This document shows positions 7,972-16,744 of a stretch of 64,000 nt of DNA, piece by piece. The stretch lies in NCBI RefSeq assembly GCF_002159555.1, contig NZ_NFIV01000007.1, positions 60,111 to 124,110 on the forward strand. The letters run 5' to 3'. Every line of letters starts with the position of its first letter. The first letter of the stretch is position 1. The position numbers and the translations under genes were made by a program. The stretch is from Muribaculum sp. An289. GTDB taxonomy: Bacteria > Bacteroidota > Bacteroidia > Bacteroidales > UBA932. The notes below the pieces were generated by a model. The model searched no databases and was not told the origin of the DNA. It worked only from the letters and a program-made list of their open reading frames with translations.

Positions 7972-9378
7972 ATGGCAAGAAAGAAAAAAGAAAAGACCAT
8001 ATTGCACAATGTGCTTATTGAAGAAGTCGCCGCCGAAGGCAACGCAATAGCGCGTGTGGACGGAAAAGTCCTGTTCGTGCCGCAGGCCGTTCCGGGGGAT
8101 GTGGCGGATATCTGTGTGACCAAAAGCAAGAAAAACTATATGGAGGGATATGTCGCCGATATCATACACCCCTCCCCTTACCGGCAAAAACCGTTCTGTA
8201 TCCATTACGGCATCTGCGGAGGCTGCAAATGGCAGCCGCTTCCCTACCGCATGCAGCTGGAAGCCAAGGAAAAACAGGTCTACGACCAGTTGGTGAGGAT
8301 AGGCCGTCTCGACGTGCCCGAGATAGAACCGATAATAGGGAGCGAAAAGCAGCGCTATTACCGCAACAAGCTCGAATTCACGTTCTCGAAACGCCGCTGG
8401 CTCCTCGACGGCGAAAATCCGGACGAAGTGACCGGAAACGACCGTCTCGGCCTCGGATTCCACGTGGGAAGGTTTTTCGACAAGGTGCTCGACATAAAGG
8501 AATGCCATCTCCAGCCCGATCCTTCGAATGACATACGCCTGTTCATCAAAAGGCATGCGCTCGAGAACGGAATCGAATTTTTCGACCTCAGGGAACATAC
8601 CGGTGTCCTGCGCAACCTTACCATTAGGACGGCATCGTCCGGAGAAACCATGATTATCCTGTCAGTCACACGTTTCGACGAAAAAATCGCGGAACTCCTC
8701 AATGCCGTGGCCGACAATTTTCCTCAGATATCATCGGTATATTATTTCATCAATACGAAGGCCAACGATTCCACTTCCGACCTTACGGCCGTCCTGTACA
8801 GAGGCAAGGACACCATATACGAAGAGATGGAAGGCCTGCGTTTCAGAATCGGGCCGAAATCGTTTTTCCAGACAAATTCGCTACAGGCCTACAACCTGTA
8901 CAAAGTGGCAAGGGAGTTTGCCGGACTGACCGGAAAAGAGACCGTATACGACCTGTACACCGGAACAGGCACGATAGCCCAGTTCGTGTCTTCCCGTGCG
9001 TCGAAAGTCATAGGTATCGAATATGTCAGGGAAGCCGTCGAAGATGCCGCTGCAAACTGCCGGGACAACGGCATTTCAAACTGTGAGTTTTTCGCCGGCG
9101 ACATGAAGGACATACTTACCGGGGAATTCCTGCAGGAGCACGGCCGCCCGGATGTCATAATCCTCGACCCTCCGAGGGCCGGAATCCATCCCGACGTGGC
9201 GAAAACCATACTTGAGGCGGCCCCTGAACGTATCGTGTACGTCAGCTGCAATCCGGCAAGCCAGGCAAGGGACATCGCCCTGTTGTCGGAACGCTATTCC
9301 ATCGGGCGCGTAAGGCCCGTGGACATGTTCCCGCAGACCCACCATGTCGAAAACATAGTCCTGTTGAACAGAAAATAG
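7972..9378 (+). CDS. rlmD: 23S rRNA (uracil-C5)-methyltransferase, RlmD/RumA family
   Basis: A 468-residue enzyme, started at the ATG at 7972 because the longer reading begins with TTG inside the promoter box. Order of parts: basic N-terminus, TRAM domain (about residues 10-65), the iron-sulfur ligands C-x5-C-x2-C (CIHYGICGGC) with a fourth Cys in IKECHLQPD, a SAM-binding motif DLYTGTGTIAQF, and the catalytic VSCNP loop. The family methylates uridines of 23S rRNA (U1939 for RlmD), sometimes with altered specificity, so the exact site is not certain. It is monocistronic, divergent from the exporter unit. Confidence 0.88.
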   Translation: MARKKKEKTILHNVLIEEVAAEGNAIARVDGKVLFVPQAVPGDVADICVTKSKKNYMEGYVADIIHPSPYRQKPFCIHYGICGGCKWQPLPYRMQLEAKEKQVYDQLVRIGRLDVPEIEPIIGSEKQRYYRNKLEFTFSKRRWLLDGENPDEVTGNDRLGLGFHVGRFFDKVLDIKECHLQPDPSNDIRLFIKRHALENGIEFFDLREHTGVLRNLTIRTASSGETMIILSVTRFDEKIAELLNAVADNFPQISSVYYFINTKANDSTSDLTAVLYRGKDTIYEEMEGLRFRIGPKSFFQTNSLQAYNLYKVAREFAGLTGKETVYDLYTGTGTIAQFVSSRASKVIGIEYVREAVEDAAANCRDNGISNCEFFAGDMKDILTGEFLQEHGRPDVIILDPPRAGIHPDVAKTILEAAPERIVYVSCNPASQARDIALLSERYSIGRVRPVDMFPQTHHVENIVLLNRK

Positions 9379-9410
9379 ACCTGACGGCATCTGTTTTCGC
9401 ATATTTTTTT

Positions 9411-9418
9411 TACCTTTG
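9411..9418 (+). promoter_or_regulatory. Predicted -7 box of the Hdr-like operon
   Basis: TACCTTTG matches TAnnTTTG, 31 bases before the first ATG (9450). The -33 region has TTTT rather than a clear TTTG. It is the only good box in the 71-base gap and would drive all five Hdr-like genes. Confidence 0.5.
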
Positions 9419-9449
9419 TATAATCGTGTGTATATAAACCTTAACCGAT

Positions 9450-10145
9450 ATGGGCAAATTATACGATGAGCTCGCACAGGATTATAGGGTCAAGGAAGGC
9501 CTGAAAGCATGCATAAATTGCGGTACCTGCACCGCAATTTGCCCTGCCGCGGAGTTCTACAGGTATGATCCGAGAAAGATAGTCGACATAGTACAGTCAC
9601 AGGATGACGAAGCCATAGAAAAGCTCCTGAAGAGCGATGTAATCTGGTATTGCGGCGAATGCATGTCCTGTGTCACGAGATGCCCCCGCAAGAACGCTCC
9701 GGGGCTGATTATCATGGCCCTCAGAAACCTTTCGGCGAAAAAGGGCTATTTCATCTGTTCGGAAAAGGGACGGCAGCTGTATCCGCTGACGAAAATCCTT
9801 ACGGGCAATATCCTGAACTTCGGCTATTGCGTATATCCCCAGACTTTCAAATGGGAAGACCACCCGGAATCCGGCCCGGTGTGGAAATGGCACTGCGAGC
9901 ATCTGGAAGACAGCCTCGCGAGGAACGGGGCGAATTACAAGGGCGAAGGCCCGGGCGCATTGAGGAGGATACCACAGGAAAGCCTCGACGAGCTCAAGGC
10001 GATATTCGATGTGACCGGAGGCACCGAGCGCATCGAGACTGTAAACAAATATTCGAAAATCAAGGCCGAGCAGATGGGAATGGACATGGAAGAATATTTC
10101 CGCCATACTTTCAACGATACCGAAAAGGACCATCTCAACGAATGA
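9450..10145 (+). CDS. HdrC-like iron-sulfur protein
   Basis: A 231-residue protein with two [4Fe-4S] ligand sets of the HdrC type: C21-x2-C24-x2-C27-x3-C31 (CINCGTCTAICP) and C68-x2-C71-x2-C74-x3-C78 (CGECMSCVTRCP). In heterodisulfide reductase HdrC passes electrons between HdrA and HdrB. A C-terminal extension of about 140 residues makes it longer than a usual HdrC, and its function is unknown. It is the first gene of a five-gene co-directional set with gaps of 23, 18, -11 and -4 bases. Confidence 0.88.
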   Translation: MGKLYDELAQDYRVKEGLKACINCGTCTAICPAAEFYRYDPRKIVDIVQSQDDEAIEKLLKSDVIWYCGECMSCVTRCPRKNAPGLIIMALRNLSAKKGYFICSEKGRQLYPLTKILTGNILNFGYCVYPQTFKWEDHPESGPVWKWHCEHLEDSLARNGANYKGEGPGALRRIPQESLDELKAIFDVTGGTERIETVNKYSKIKAEQMGMDMEEYFRHTFNDTEKDHLNE

Positions 10146-10168
10146 TTATTAATTGAAGGATAAAGAAA

Positions 10169-11239
10169 ATGATATACCAGGGAAAACAGAAAATATGGTC
10201 TGATTACAATAAGGAAATTCCTGACGATCATTGGTATTATGTCAGAAGTTGCATACGGCAGAACTTTTTCCCGGCCTCGGAAAGGATGATGGTCGAAATC
10301 TGCAAGAACGTGTTGAAAAAGGATTTTTACGAAAATCCCAACCACACGACATGCGGAGGGATAGCCTATCATTGCGATACCCTGCCTCAGGAAACAGCCA
10401 TGACGATAGTGGCCCGCCAGTTTGCACTGATGACGGAAAGCGGTTATGAAAACTACGCCGCCTCCTGCATAACTTCTTTCGGCAATTATTGCGAGGTCCT
10501 CGAAACATGGCATGAATTTCCGGAACTTGAAGCAAAAATCCGCGAGCTGCTGTGGAAATCCTGCCGCCGCGAGTTCAAGAAGCCGAAATACCTCTGCCAC
10601 ACGAGCGATCTTATTTTCAAATACCGCAACGAAATAGCCGCAAAGGCCAAATACAAACTCATCAATTGCCGGACTGGAGAACCTCTGAGAGTGGTCGAGC
10701 ATATCGGCTGCCACTATTCCAAAATGTTCCCTTCAAAAGGTGTCGGAGGAGCCGAATACCCATACGTACTCGTCGGAATGATAGAATCCTGGGGAGGAAG
10801 CGTGATAGACTACCCGGAAAGGAGGCATTGCTGCGGATACGGTTTCAGACAGTACCACATAAGGGCCAACAGGGGCTATTCCCTGTCGAATACCCACAAG
10901 AAATTCGAATCGATGGAACCGTACAGACCGGACATGATCATAACCAATTGCCCTGGCTGTCCGTATTTCCTTGACAGATGGCAGTATGTAATCTCGGAGA
11001 TGACAGGGAAGACATACGGTGAAAACGGTTACGGCATTCCTGTATTTACATACGAGGAGGTCGCCGGACTCGTCCTCGGGTACGACCCGTGGGATTTGGG
11101 GCTCCAGCTGCACCAGACTGCGGTGGAACCGTTGCTCGACAAAATCGGCATACCATACGATCCGAAAAGGAAATATCTGGGACTTAACGAGAAAGACCTT
11201 AAACGGCCCGAACTTCCCGGGACATTGAGGTGTTGCTGA
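10169..11239 (+). CDS. HdrB-like protein (CCG domain)
   Basis: A 356-residue protein. The C-terminal half has a full cysteine-rich CCG motif: Cys in VEHIGCHYSKMF, CC in RRHCCGYGF, and CxxC in TNCPGCPYF, which in HdrB and relatives binds the non-cubane [4Fe-4S] cluster of the disulfide-reducing site. The N-terminal copy is altered: TTCGGIAYHC and SCITSFGNYC replace the normal CC...CxxC pattern. The protein is also longer than methanogen HdrB (about 290 residues). It is probably the active-site subunit of the complex; the substrate is unknown, since Bacteroidales are not known to contain CoM-S-S-CoB. Confidence 0.85.
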   Translation: MIYQGKQKIWSDYNKEIPDDHWYYVRSCIRQNFFPASERMMVEICKNVLKKDFYENPNHTTCGGIAYHCDTLPQETAMTIVARQFALMTESGYENYAASCITSFGNYCEVLETWHEFPELEAKIRELLWKSCRREFKKPKYLCHTSDLIFKYRNEIAAKAKYKLINCRTGEPLRVVEHIGCHYSKMFPSKGVGGAEYPYVLVGMIESWGGSVIDYPERRHCCGYGFRQYHIRANRGYSLSNTHKKFESMEPYRPDMIITNCPGCPYFLDRWQYVISEMTGKTYGENGYGIPVFTYEEVAGLVLGYDPWDLGLQLHQTAVEPLLDKIGIPYDPKRKYLGLNEKDLKRPELPGTLRCC

Positions 11240-11257
11240 CAATAACATAATGAAGCT

Positions 11258-12286
11258 ATGAACAAAAACATCGTTATCATAGGAGGCGGACCGGCCGGCA
11301 TGGAGGCGGCTTCACAACTGATAGGATTGGGATACAGCCCCATCATAATCGAGAAGACTTCCGCCCTCGGAGGCCATCTCGCACGCTGGGACCGGCTTTT
11401 CCCGGACAGAGGCAAGGCGGACGGGCTCCTCGCCGAACTGTCGGAAAGGCTTAACGGGGCCAACGTGTTTTACGACAGCGACATTGTGTCCATAAACAGG
11501 CTCAACGACAGCTACAATGTAATCTTGTCGAGCGGGATTTCCATAATAGCACAGGCAGTACTGGTATCCACCGGTTTCAGGCTATTCGATGCAAGGAAAA
11601 AGGAAGAATATGGCTATGGTATTTACAATAAAGTAATTACAAATGCCGATTTAGAGTCCTACTTTAGGACAGGCCATGATGACAGGATTGACGAATCCGG
11701 CATTAAAAGAATCGGATTCGTACATTGCGTGGGCTCAAGGGACGAGAAGGCATGCAACCGCCAGTGCTCCAAAGTATGCTGCATCACGGCGCTGAAACAG
11801 GCCATAGAGCTCAAGGAAAAATTCCCTGACAGCACGATATACTGTTTTTACATGGATTTGAGGCTTTTCGGACGGAAATACGAGGACATCTATCTTTCCG
11901 CGCAAAAAGATTTCGGAATCAGGTTCATCCGCGGAAGGGTCTCGGAAGCGAGCGAAGACATAGACGGCAACGTCATCGTGAAGGCCGAAGACACCCTTAC
12001 GGGAAAACCTTTGAAGGTGACTCTCGACCTGCTCGTACTGATGGCCGGAATGTCGGCGAACCCCGACGCCAACAGGATAGCGAACATGCTTTCGCTTGCC
12101 ATCGATTCAGACGGTTTCCTGCAAAGCTACGACAACGTGGCCTATATACACCGCTCCAAAAAGAGGGGGATTTTCTACGCCGGCACCTGCACAGGGCCGA
12201 AGACATTGCCGGAAACACTGTCGGAAGCGAGGTCTGCGGCATTGGACATACACAATTATTTTAAAGGCATGGAATATGGCGACTGA
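11258..12286 (+). CDS. HdrA-like FAD-dependent subunit
   Basis: A 342-residue flavoprotein. The dinucleotide fold begins at residue 5 (GGGPAGMEAA), and the HdrA hallmark CVGSRDEKACNRQCSKVCC is near the middle, followed by the conserved YMDLRLFG segment. At half the length of methanogen HdrA it lacks the ferredoxin domains and resembles the short HdrA forms (as in QmoA) that work with quinone-linked or membrane partners. Its end overlaps the start of the next gene by 11 bases. Confidence 0.87.
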   Translation: MNKNIVIIGGGPAGMEAASQLIGLGYSPIIIEKTSALGGHLARWDRLFPDRGKADGLLAELSERLNGANVFYDSDIVSINRLNDSYNVILSSGISIIAQAVLVSTGFRLFDARKKEEYGYGIYNKVITNADLESYFRTGHDDRIDESGIKRIGFVHCVGSRDEKACNRQCSKVCCITALKQAIELKEKFPDSTIYCFYMDLRLFGRKYEDIYLSAQKDFGIRFIRGRVSEASEDIDGNVIVKAEDTLTGKPLKVTLDLLVLMAGMSANPDANRIANMLSLAIDSDGFLQSYDNVAYIHRSKKRGIFYAGTCTGPKTLPETLSEARSAALDIHNYFKGMEYGD

Positions 12287-12614
12287 CTTCGGATTCAAGC
12301 TCTCCCCCAGCTCGACAATCAATATGGACAGGGTCGATACCACGGCTTTCGACACCCTTGTGTCCATGGAGCCGGATGTCATGAAATGCATCTCCTGCGG
12401 CTCATGCACGGCAACCTGCACCGCCGGGAGATTCTACGACATAGGGCTCCGCAAAGTGATATTATACCTACAGAGAGGGATGGAAAAAGAAGCCGTGGGA
12501 ATGCTCAGGCACTGCATGCTTTGCGGAAAATGCACCATGGTCTGCCCGAGAGGCTTGAATACAAGGCATATCATATTAAGCATCAGTAAAATATATAAAG
12601 ACATAGAGCAGTGA
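12276..12614 (+). CDS. Small HdrC-like iron-sulfur protein
   Basis: 112 residues from the ATG at 12276, which overlaps the HdrA-like gene by 11 bases. The longer reading from 12096 only shadows that gene. Two ligand sets are present: CISCGSCTATC near residue 39 and CMLCGKCTMVCP near residue 80. This is the size and layout of a classic HdrC, so the operon codes for two different HdrC-type electron carriers. It is likely to link the HdrA-like flavin to the membrane subunit that follows. Confidence 0.87.
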   Translation: MATDFGFKLSPSSTINMDRVDTTAFDTLVSMEPDVMKCISCGSCTATCTAGRFYDIGLRKVILYLQRGMEKEAVGMLRHCMLCGKCTMVCPRGLNTRHIILSISKIYKDIEQ

Positions 12615-14419
12615 GGGAACGATTCATATCAGGGTATAACGATTTTGTGATACCATTCATGGCCGGGATGATTTTTATCCTCGTCTACCTGCTTGTCGCC
12701 CTCATAAGGCTGATTCTGCAACTGCCGGCCAGGGACAGGAGAAAGTTTTTCCTCTCCCTCCTCAATCCGAAAATACTGCTCAAAAACATCCGCGACATTA
12801 TCTGCGATTGCCTCCTGCATGTGAAGATTTTCAAGAGGAATCCGCTCCTGGGCTACATGCACGCCAGCATCGCTTTCGGATGGTTCATGCTGATAGTCAT
12901 AGGACACATAGAGGTCTTCCTCTTCACCCCGCACCGCGCGAAGCTCCTGTACTACCCTATATTTTTCCGTTTCTTCGTGGCGGAAACGAACGAAACCCTG
13001 CAAGGGGCGTTTTTCTTCTTCCTCATGGATTTCTTCCTGCTCATCGTGCTGAGCGGAATAGCGCTCGCGATGTTCAAAAGGATACGCTCGAAGGCTCTTG
13101 GAATGAGAAGGACGACAAAACTCAGCTTCATGGACCATATCGGCCTGTACGCATTGTGGTCGATTTTCCCTCTGCGGCTGCTTGCCGAAGGATTCACCGC
13201 CGGGATAAGCGGAGGAAGTTTTCTTACCGAATCGATAAACAAGTTACTCCCCGCATTCCTGAGCGACCCGAACAACATCATGCCGACATGGTGGGCCTAT
13301 TCGATAGCCCTCGGAGTATTTTTCTTCGTAATGCCTTTCACGAGGTACATGCACATTCCGACGGAAATCATGATGATTCTGTTCCGGAATGCCGGGCTCA
13401 AAATAACCCACCCGCGCAAAGGTGTCGCGAAAACCCATGTCTATACCTGCGCCAGCTGCGGGCTCTGCATCGATGCCTGCCCTATGGGGGCCGAAAAGAT
13501 AAATATCAAGGATGCGACAGTTTATCTGACACGTCAGATAAAGAGGGGTAATGAAAAACGTATCAGAGAGATAAGTGAAAAATGCCTGATGTGCGGCAAA
13601 TGTACGGCGATATGCCCGGTCGGACTCGATGCCACCCTGCTCCGCCAGGCCCAGAGGAACCTGGCTGACTATCCTCTCAAACCGGATTTTTCTTCGCTTC
13701 CCGAGACCGTCGCCGAAAGCTCCGAAGGGAAAATCCTGTATTTTTCCGGCTGTATGACACATCTGACGCCCAAAATCCACCGCGCCATGGCCGGTATCCT
13801 CGATGCCTCGGGCCTGGAATGGGATTTCATGGACAAGGACGGGGGTATCTGCTGCGGAAGGCCGATGATGCTTACCGGCAGACAGGACGAAGCCATGAAG
13901 CTCGTTGAAAAAAACACTGCGCTGATAAAATCGTCGGGAGCGAAGACACTGCTGCTCTCCTGCCCGATTTGCTATAAGATTTTCAAAGAAGAATACAAAC
14001 TTGAAGGAATAGAGATAATCCACCATACGCAATTGATTGAAAGACTGATAAGCGGAGGAAAAATCAAGACCGCTTTCAATCCTTCGCGCTCATTCGTATA
14101 TCATGACCCTTGCGAACTCGGCCGGGGCTGCGGAGTATATGAAGAGCCGCGGAAAGTGATTTCGTCAGTAGGAACACTCAAAAAAGCGGCGAAAGAACGC
14201 AAGGAAAGCATCTGCTGCGGCGGGTCGCTCGGAAGCCTCACCCTGTCCTTCGAAAGGCGGAAGGCGATAACCGAACACTCGCTGCATAACCTCACGGCCG
14301 ACAATCCGGACAGCATTGTTACGGCCTGCCCTCTGTGCCTTAACACTTTCGGACGGTATGCCGACCGTCCAGTAGAAGACATAGCGGAAATTGTAAATAA
14401 AACATTGATAAAGAATTAA
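12611..14419 (+). CDS. Membrane-bound HdrD-like Fe-S oxidoreductase (DsrK/HmcF/QmoC-like)
   Basis: A 602-residue protein starting at a GTG that overlaps the previous stop (GTGA). The N-terminal 260 residues hold about five membrane helices in the style of a cytochrome b/NarI-type membrane domain. Then come two cubane cluster sets (CASCGLCIDACP, CLMCGKCTAICP) and two complete CCG domains (FSGCMTHL, GGICCGRP, LSCPICY; HDPCELGRGC, SICCGGS, TACPLC). Thus one chain fuses an HdrE/DsrM-like membrane part to an HdrD/DsrK-like catalytic part. It most likely exchanges electrons with menaquinone; whether this reduces a disulfide in vivo is unknown. Confidence 0.88.
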   Translation: MRERFISGYNDFVIPFMAGMIFILVYLLVALIRLILQLPARDRRKFFLSLLNPKILLKNIRDIICDCLLHVKIFKRNPLLGYMHASIAFGWFMLIVIGHIEVFLFTPHRAKLLYYPIFFRFFVAETNETLQGAFFFFLMDFFLLIVLSGIALAMFKRIRSKALGMRRTTKLSFMDHIGLYALWSIFPLRLLAEGFTAGISGGSFLTESINKLLPAFLSDPNNIMPTWWAYSIALGVFFFVMPFTRYMHIPTEIMMILFRNAGLKITHPRKGVAKTHVYTCASCGLCIDACPMGAEKINIKDATVYLTRQIKRGNEKRIREISEKCLMCGKCTAICPVGLDATLLRQAQRNLADYPLKPDFSSLPETVAESSEGKILYFSGCMTHLTPKIHRAMAGILDASGLEWDFMDKDGGICCGRPMMLTGRQDEAMKLVEKNTALIKSSGAKTLLLSCPICYKIFKEEYKLEGIEIIHHTQLIERLISGGKIKTAFNPSRSFVYHDPCELGRGCGVYEEPRKVISSVGTLKKAAKERKESICCGGSLGSLTLSFERRKAITEHSLHNLTADNPDSIVTACPLCLNTFGRYADRPVEDIAEIVNKTLIKN

Positions 14420-14450
14420 CGTTGTTTATTTTAACTAAAACTTATAAACC

Positions 14451-15749
14451 ATGGTCAAATTCAAACCGACAAAATACGTGTTGCAATGTATGGCGACAGG
14501 TGAAAGATTCGAAGATTCGGGTTGGGTTCTGGCATCCTCGAAATGCAACATACCATCCCTTGTCCGCACTGTATATGAGAACCGGCAGTTCAACCTGCGT
14601 AAAGATCTCGACGGATTCTACCAATTCGCGGACTGGCTTCCCATAAAGAGGACCCTTTCGGATTCAGCATCCCCTGTAACCTACAAAAGCACAGGACTCG
14701 CATCGGTCCTCGGTTTGGAGAACCTATATATAACCTTCTCCGGGTACTGGCCGGAAAGGGGGGCCGGAATGAAGACCTGCTCGTTCAAGGAAACCGAAGC
14801 ATATTCCGTATGCGCAAGGCTGGCGGAAGACAACGACAGGATTCTTGTAGTGGCTTCGGCCGGAAACACTGCGAGGGCTTTCGCCAATGTATGTTCCGAG
14901 AACAACATTCCGCTCCTTGTGGCCATACCGGAAGAAAACATAGACGCCCTGTGGTTTGAGAAACCTCTCAATGATTGCGTGAAAGTGGTCGCGACCCCGA
15001 AAGGGACGGACTATTACGACGCAATCGCTATCGGGGACATTATCTGCGGTTCCCCGCGTTTCCTTCCCGAAGGAGGTGCCAAAAACGTCGCAAGGCGGGA
15101 CGGAATGGGCACAACCGTACTCTCCGCCACAACTTTCATAGGCAGGATTCCGGACTGCTATTTCCAGGCCATAGGAAGCGGTACAGGAACCATAGCGGCC
15201 TGGGAATGCAATCTCAGGCTCATAGAGGACGGACGTTACGGGACACACAAGATGCGCCTCTACCCGTCCCAGAACATACCTTTCACGCCCATGTATGACG
15301 CATGGAAGGCCGGCAGCCGCGAACTTTTCCCGTCGACAGCCGAGGAGGCAAGGCAGAAAGCATTGCAAATCACGGCGAAGGTGCTTTCCAACAGAAAACC
15401 CCCTTACTCGCTTTGCGGAGGCCTTTTCGATGCCCTGAAAGACAGCGGAGGGGATATGGAGACCGGTACCAACGAGGACATAATCCGCATTTCGGAGCTT
15501 TTCGAAAAGGCTGAAGGAATAGACATACATCCGGCAGCCGCAATAGCGATAGCCGGCCTTGAGCACGCCATAGCGGCGGGAAAAGTCTCGAAAGACGAAA
15601 CAATCATGCTCAATATAACCGGAGGAGGGGAAAAACTCTTCAAGAAAACGCATGAAGTATTTTATAAGAAGCCGGATCTCATCCTGCATCCGGAAAAAGA
15701 AGACAAGAACGACATTATCAACACCGTAGAGCATCTGTTCAGACCATGA
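14451..15749 (+). CDS. Cysteate synthase homologue (PLP, threonine-synthase superfamily)
   Basis: A 432-residue fold-type II PLP enzyme. The PLP lysine lies in CSFKETEAY, the phosphate/substrate loop is SAGNTARAF, and the C-terminal glycine-rich loop is NITGGGEK. The N-terminal lead (LQCMATGERF...) and the SFKETE variant of the usual SFKDR fit the cysteate synthase group, which makes L-cysteate from O-phosphoserine and sulfite, more than threonine synthase. In Methanosarcina cysteate leads to coenzyme M; in Bacteroidetes it is the head-group precursor of sulfonolipids (capnine). The assignment is from memory of the family, so a threonine-synthase-like activity remains possible. It lies 31 bases after the Hdr-like genes and overlaps the MscS gene by ATGA. 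Confidence 0.75.
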   Translation: MVKFKPTKYVLQCMATGERFEDSGWVLASSKCNIPSLVRTVYENRQFNLRKDLDGFYQFADWLPIKRTLSDSASPVTYKSTGLASVLGLENLYITFSGYWPERGAGMKTCSFKETEAYSVCARLAEDNDRILVVASAGNTARAFANVCSENNIPLLVAIPEENIDALWFEKPLNDCVKVVATPKGTDYYDAIAIGDIICGSPRFLPEGGAKNVARRDGMGTTVLSATTFIGRIPDCYFQAIGSGTGTIAAWECNLRLIEDGRYGTHKMRLYPSQNIPFTPMYDAWKAGSRELFPSTAEEARQKALQITAKVLSNRKPPYSLCGGLFDALKDSGGDMETGTNEDIIRISELFEKAEGIDIHPAAAIAIAGLEHAIAAGKVSKDETIMLNITGGGEKLFKKTHEVFYKKPDLILHPEKEDKNDIINTVEHLFRP

Positions 15750-16729
15750 GAATCCTCCAGACACTTACCCCGAGCGCGGCCGACACTGCCGCCGCCGACT
15801 CATTGGAAAAATTTTCCTCAAAGATTTCCAGCGAAATAGACTCCCTGGCCCAGATGAAACCGGAAGAATTCATTTCAGCGATAACCGAGGACACCTCCAG
15901 GCTCTTTTCCCAGGAAACGCTCGACTACCTCATTGACGGGCTTGTCAGCTTCGGACTCAAAATACTTGCCGCCCTGGCGATATACGCCATAGGGGCATGG
16001 ATAATCAAGAAATGCAAGCATATCGTAAGGAAGATTTTCGAAAAGAGGAAGACTGAAAAGAGCCTGGCCTCCTTCATTATGAGCGTTATCAGCATTACCA
16101 TGACGATAATCCTCATAGTGATTACAATCAGCACTCTCGGTATCAACACCACCTCCGTGGCCGCCCTCCTCGCTTCCGGAGGTGTCGCAATAGGATTCGC
16201 AATGAGCGGAACGCTCCAGAACCTTGCCGGAGGAGTCATGATTCTCGCTTTCAAGCCATTCAAGAATGGAGACTATATCGAGGCCCAGGGCTATGCAGGC
16301 ACCGTGGACAGCATCGACATCTTCAATACTAAAATCACCACTCCGGACAACAAGATGATTATGATACCGAACGGCATCCTGTCGAACGGGACAATCAACA
16401 ACTACTCGAAGCAGGATTTCAGAAGAGTGGACTGGATTATAGGAATCGAGTACGGCAGCGATTTCGAAAAGGCTTCCGAAACCGTACAGTCGATACTTTC
16501 CGGCGACCCGAGGATACTCTCGGAACCGGCAAAACCCTTTGTCGGCATAGAAACCCTGAATGCAAGCAGCGTGGACGTGGTAGTGAAAGTATGGGTAAAA
16601 ACCTCTGACTACTGGGACGTTTACTACGACTACAACGCCCTGTTTTACAAGAAACTGCCCGAGCACGGAATCAATTTCCCGTTCCCGCAGATGGACGTAT
16701 GGTTCAGGAACAATCTTCCGAAAGCGTAG
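15746..16729 (+). CDS. MscS-family mechanosensitive ion channel
   Basis: A 327-residue protein with an N-terminal amphipathic region, three membrane helices (about residues 65-90, 105-130 and 140-160) and the pore-helix signature of alternating Gly and Ala (ASGGVAIGFAMSGTLQNLAGG), then the beta and alpha/beta domains of MscS. Such channels release small solutes on osmotic downshock. The ATGA overlap with the cysteate synthase gene shows translational coupling, which is unusual for a channel gene and may link it to sulfonate or anion handling (inference). Confidence 0.9.
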   Translation: MRILQTLTPSAADTAAADSLEKFSSKISSEIDSLAQMKPEEFISAITEDTSRLFSQETLDYLIDGLVSFGLKILAALAIYAIGAWIIKKCKHIVRKIFEKRKTEKSLASFIMSVISITMTIILIVITISTLGINTTSVAALLASGGVAIGFAMSGTLQNLAGGVMILAFKPFKNGDYIEAQGYAGTVDSIDIFNTKITTPDNKMIMIPNGILSNGTINNYSKQDFRRVDWIIGIEYGSDFEKASETVQSILSGDPRILSEPAKPFVGIETLNASSVDVVVKVWVKTSDYWDVYYDYNALFYKKLPEHGINFPFPQMDVWFRNNLPKA

Positions 16730-16744
16730 GCAAAAAAGCAGGCC

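Noticed and set aside
9450..15749. Recent transfer of methanogen genes (Hdr and coenzyme M synthesis)
   Set aside because: Promoter style, codon use and gene overlaps match the neighbours, the HdrA is of the short bacterial type, and no other coenzyme M genes are present. Shared families explain the similarity.
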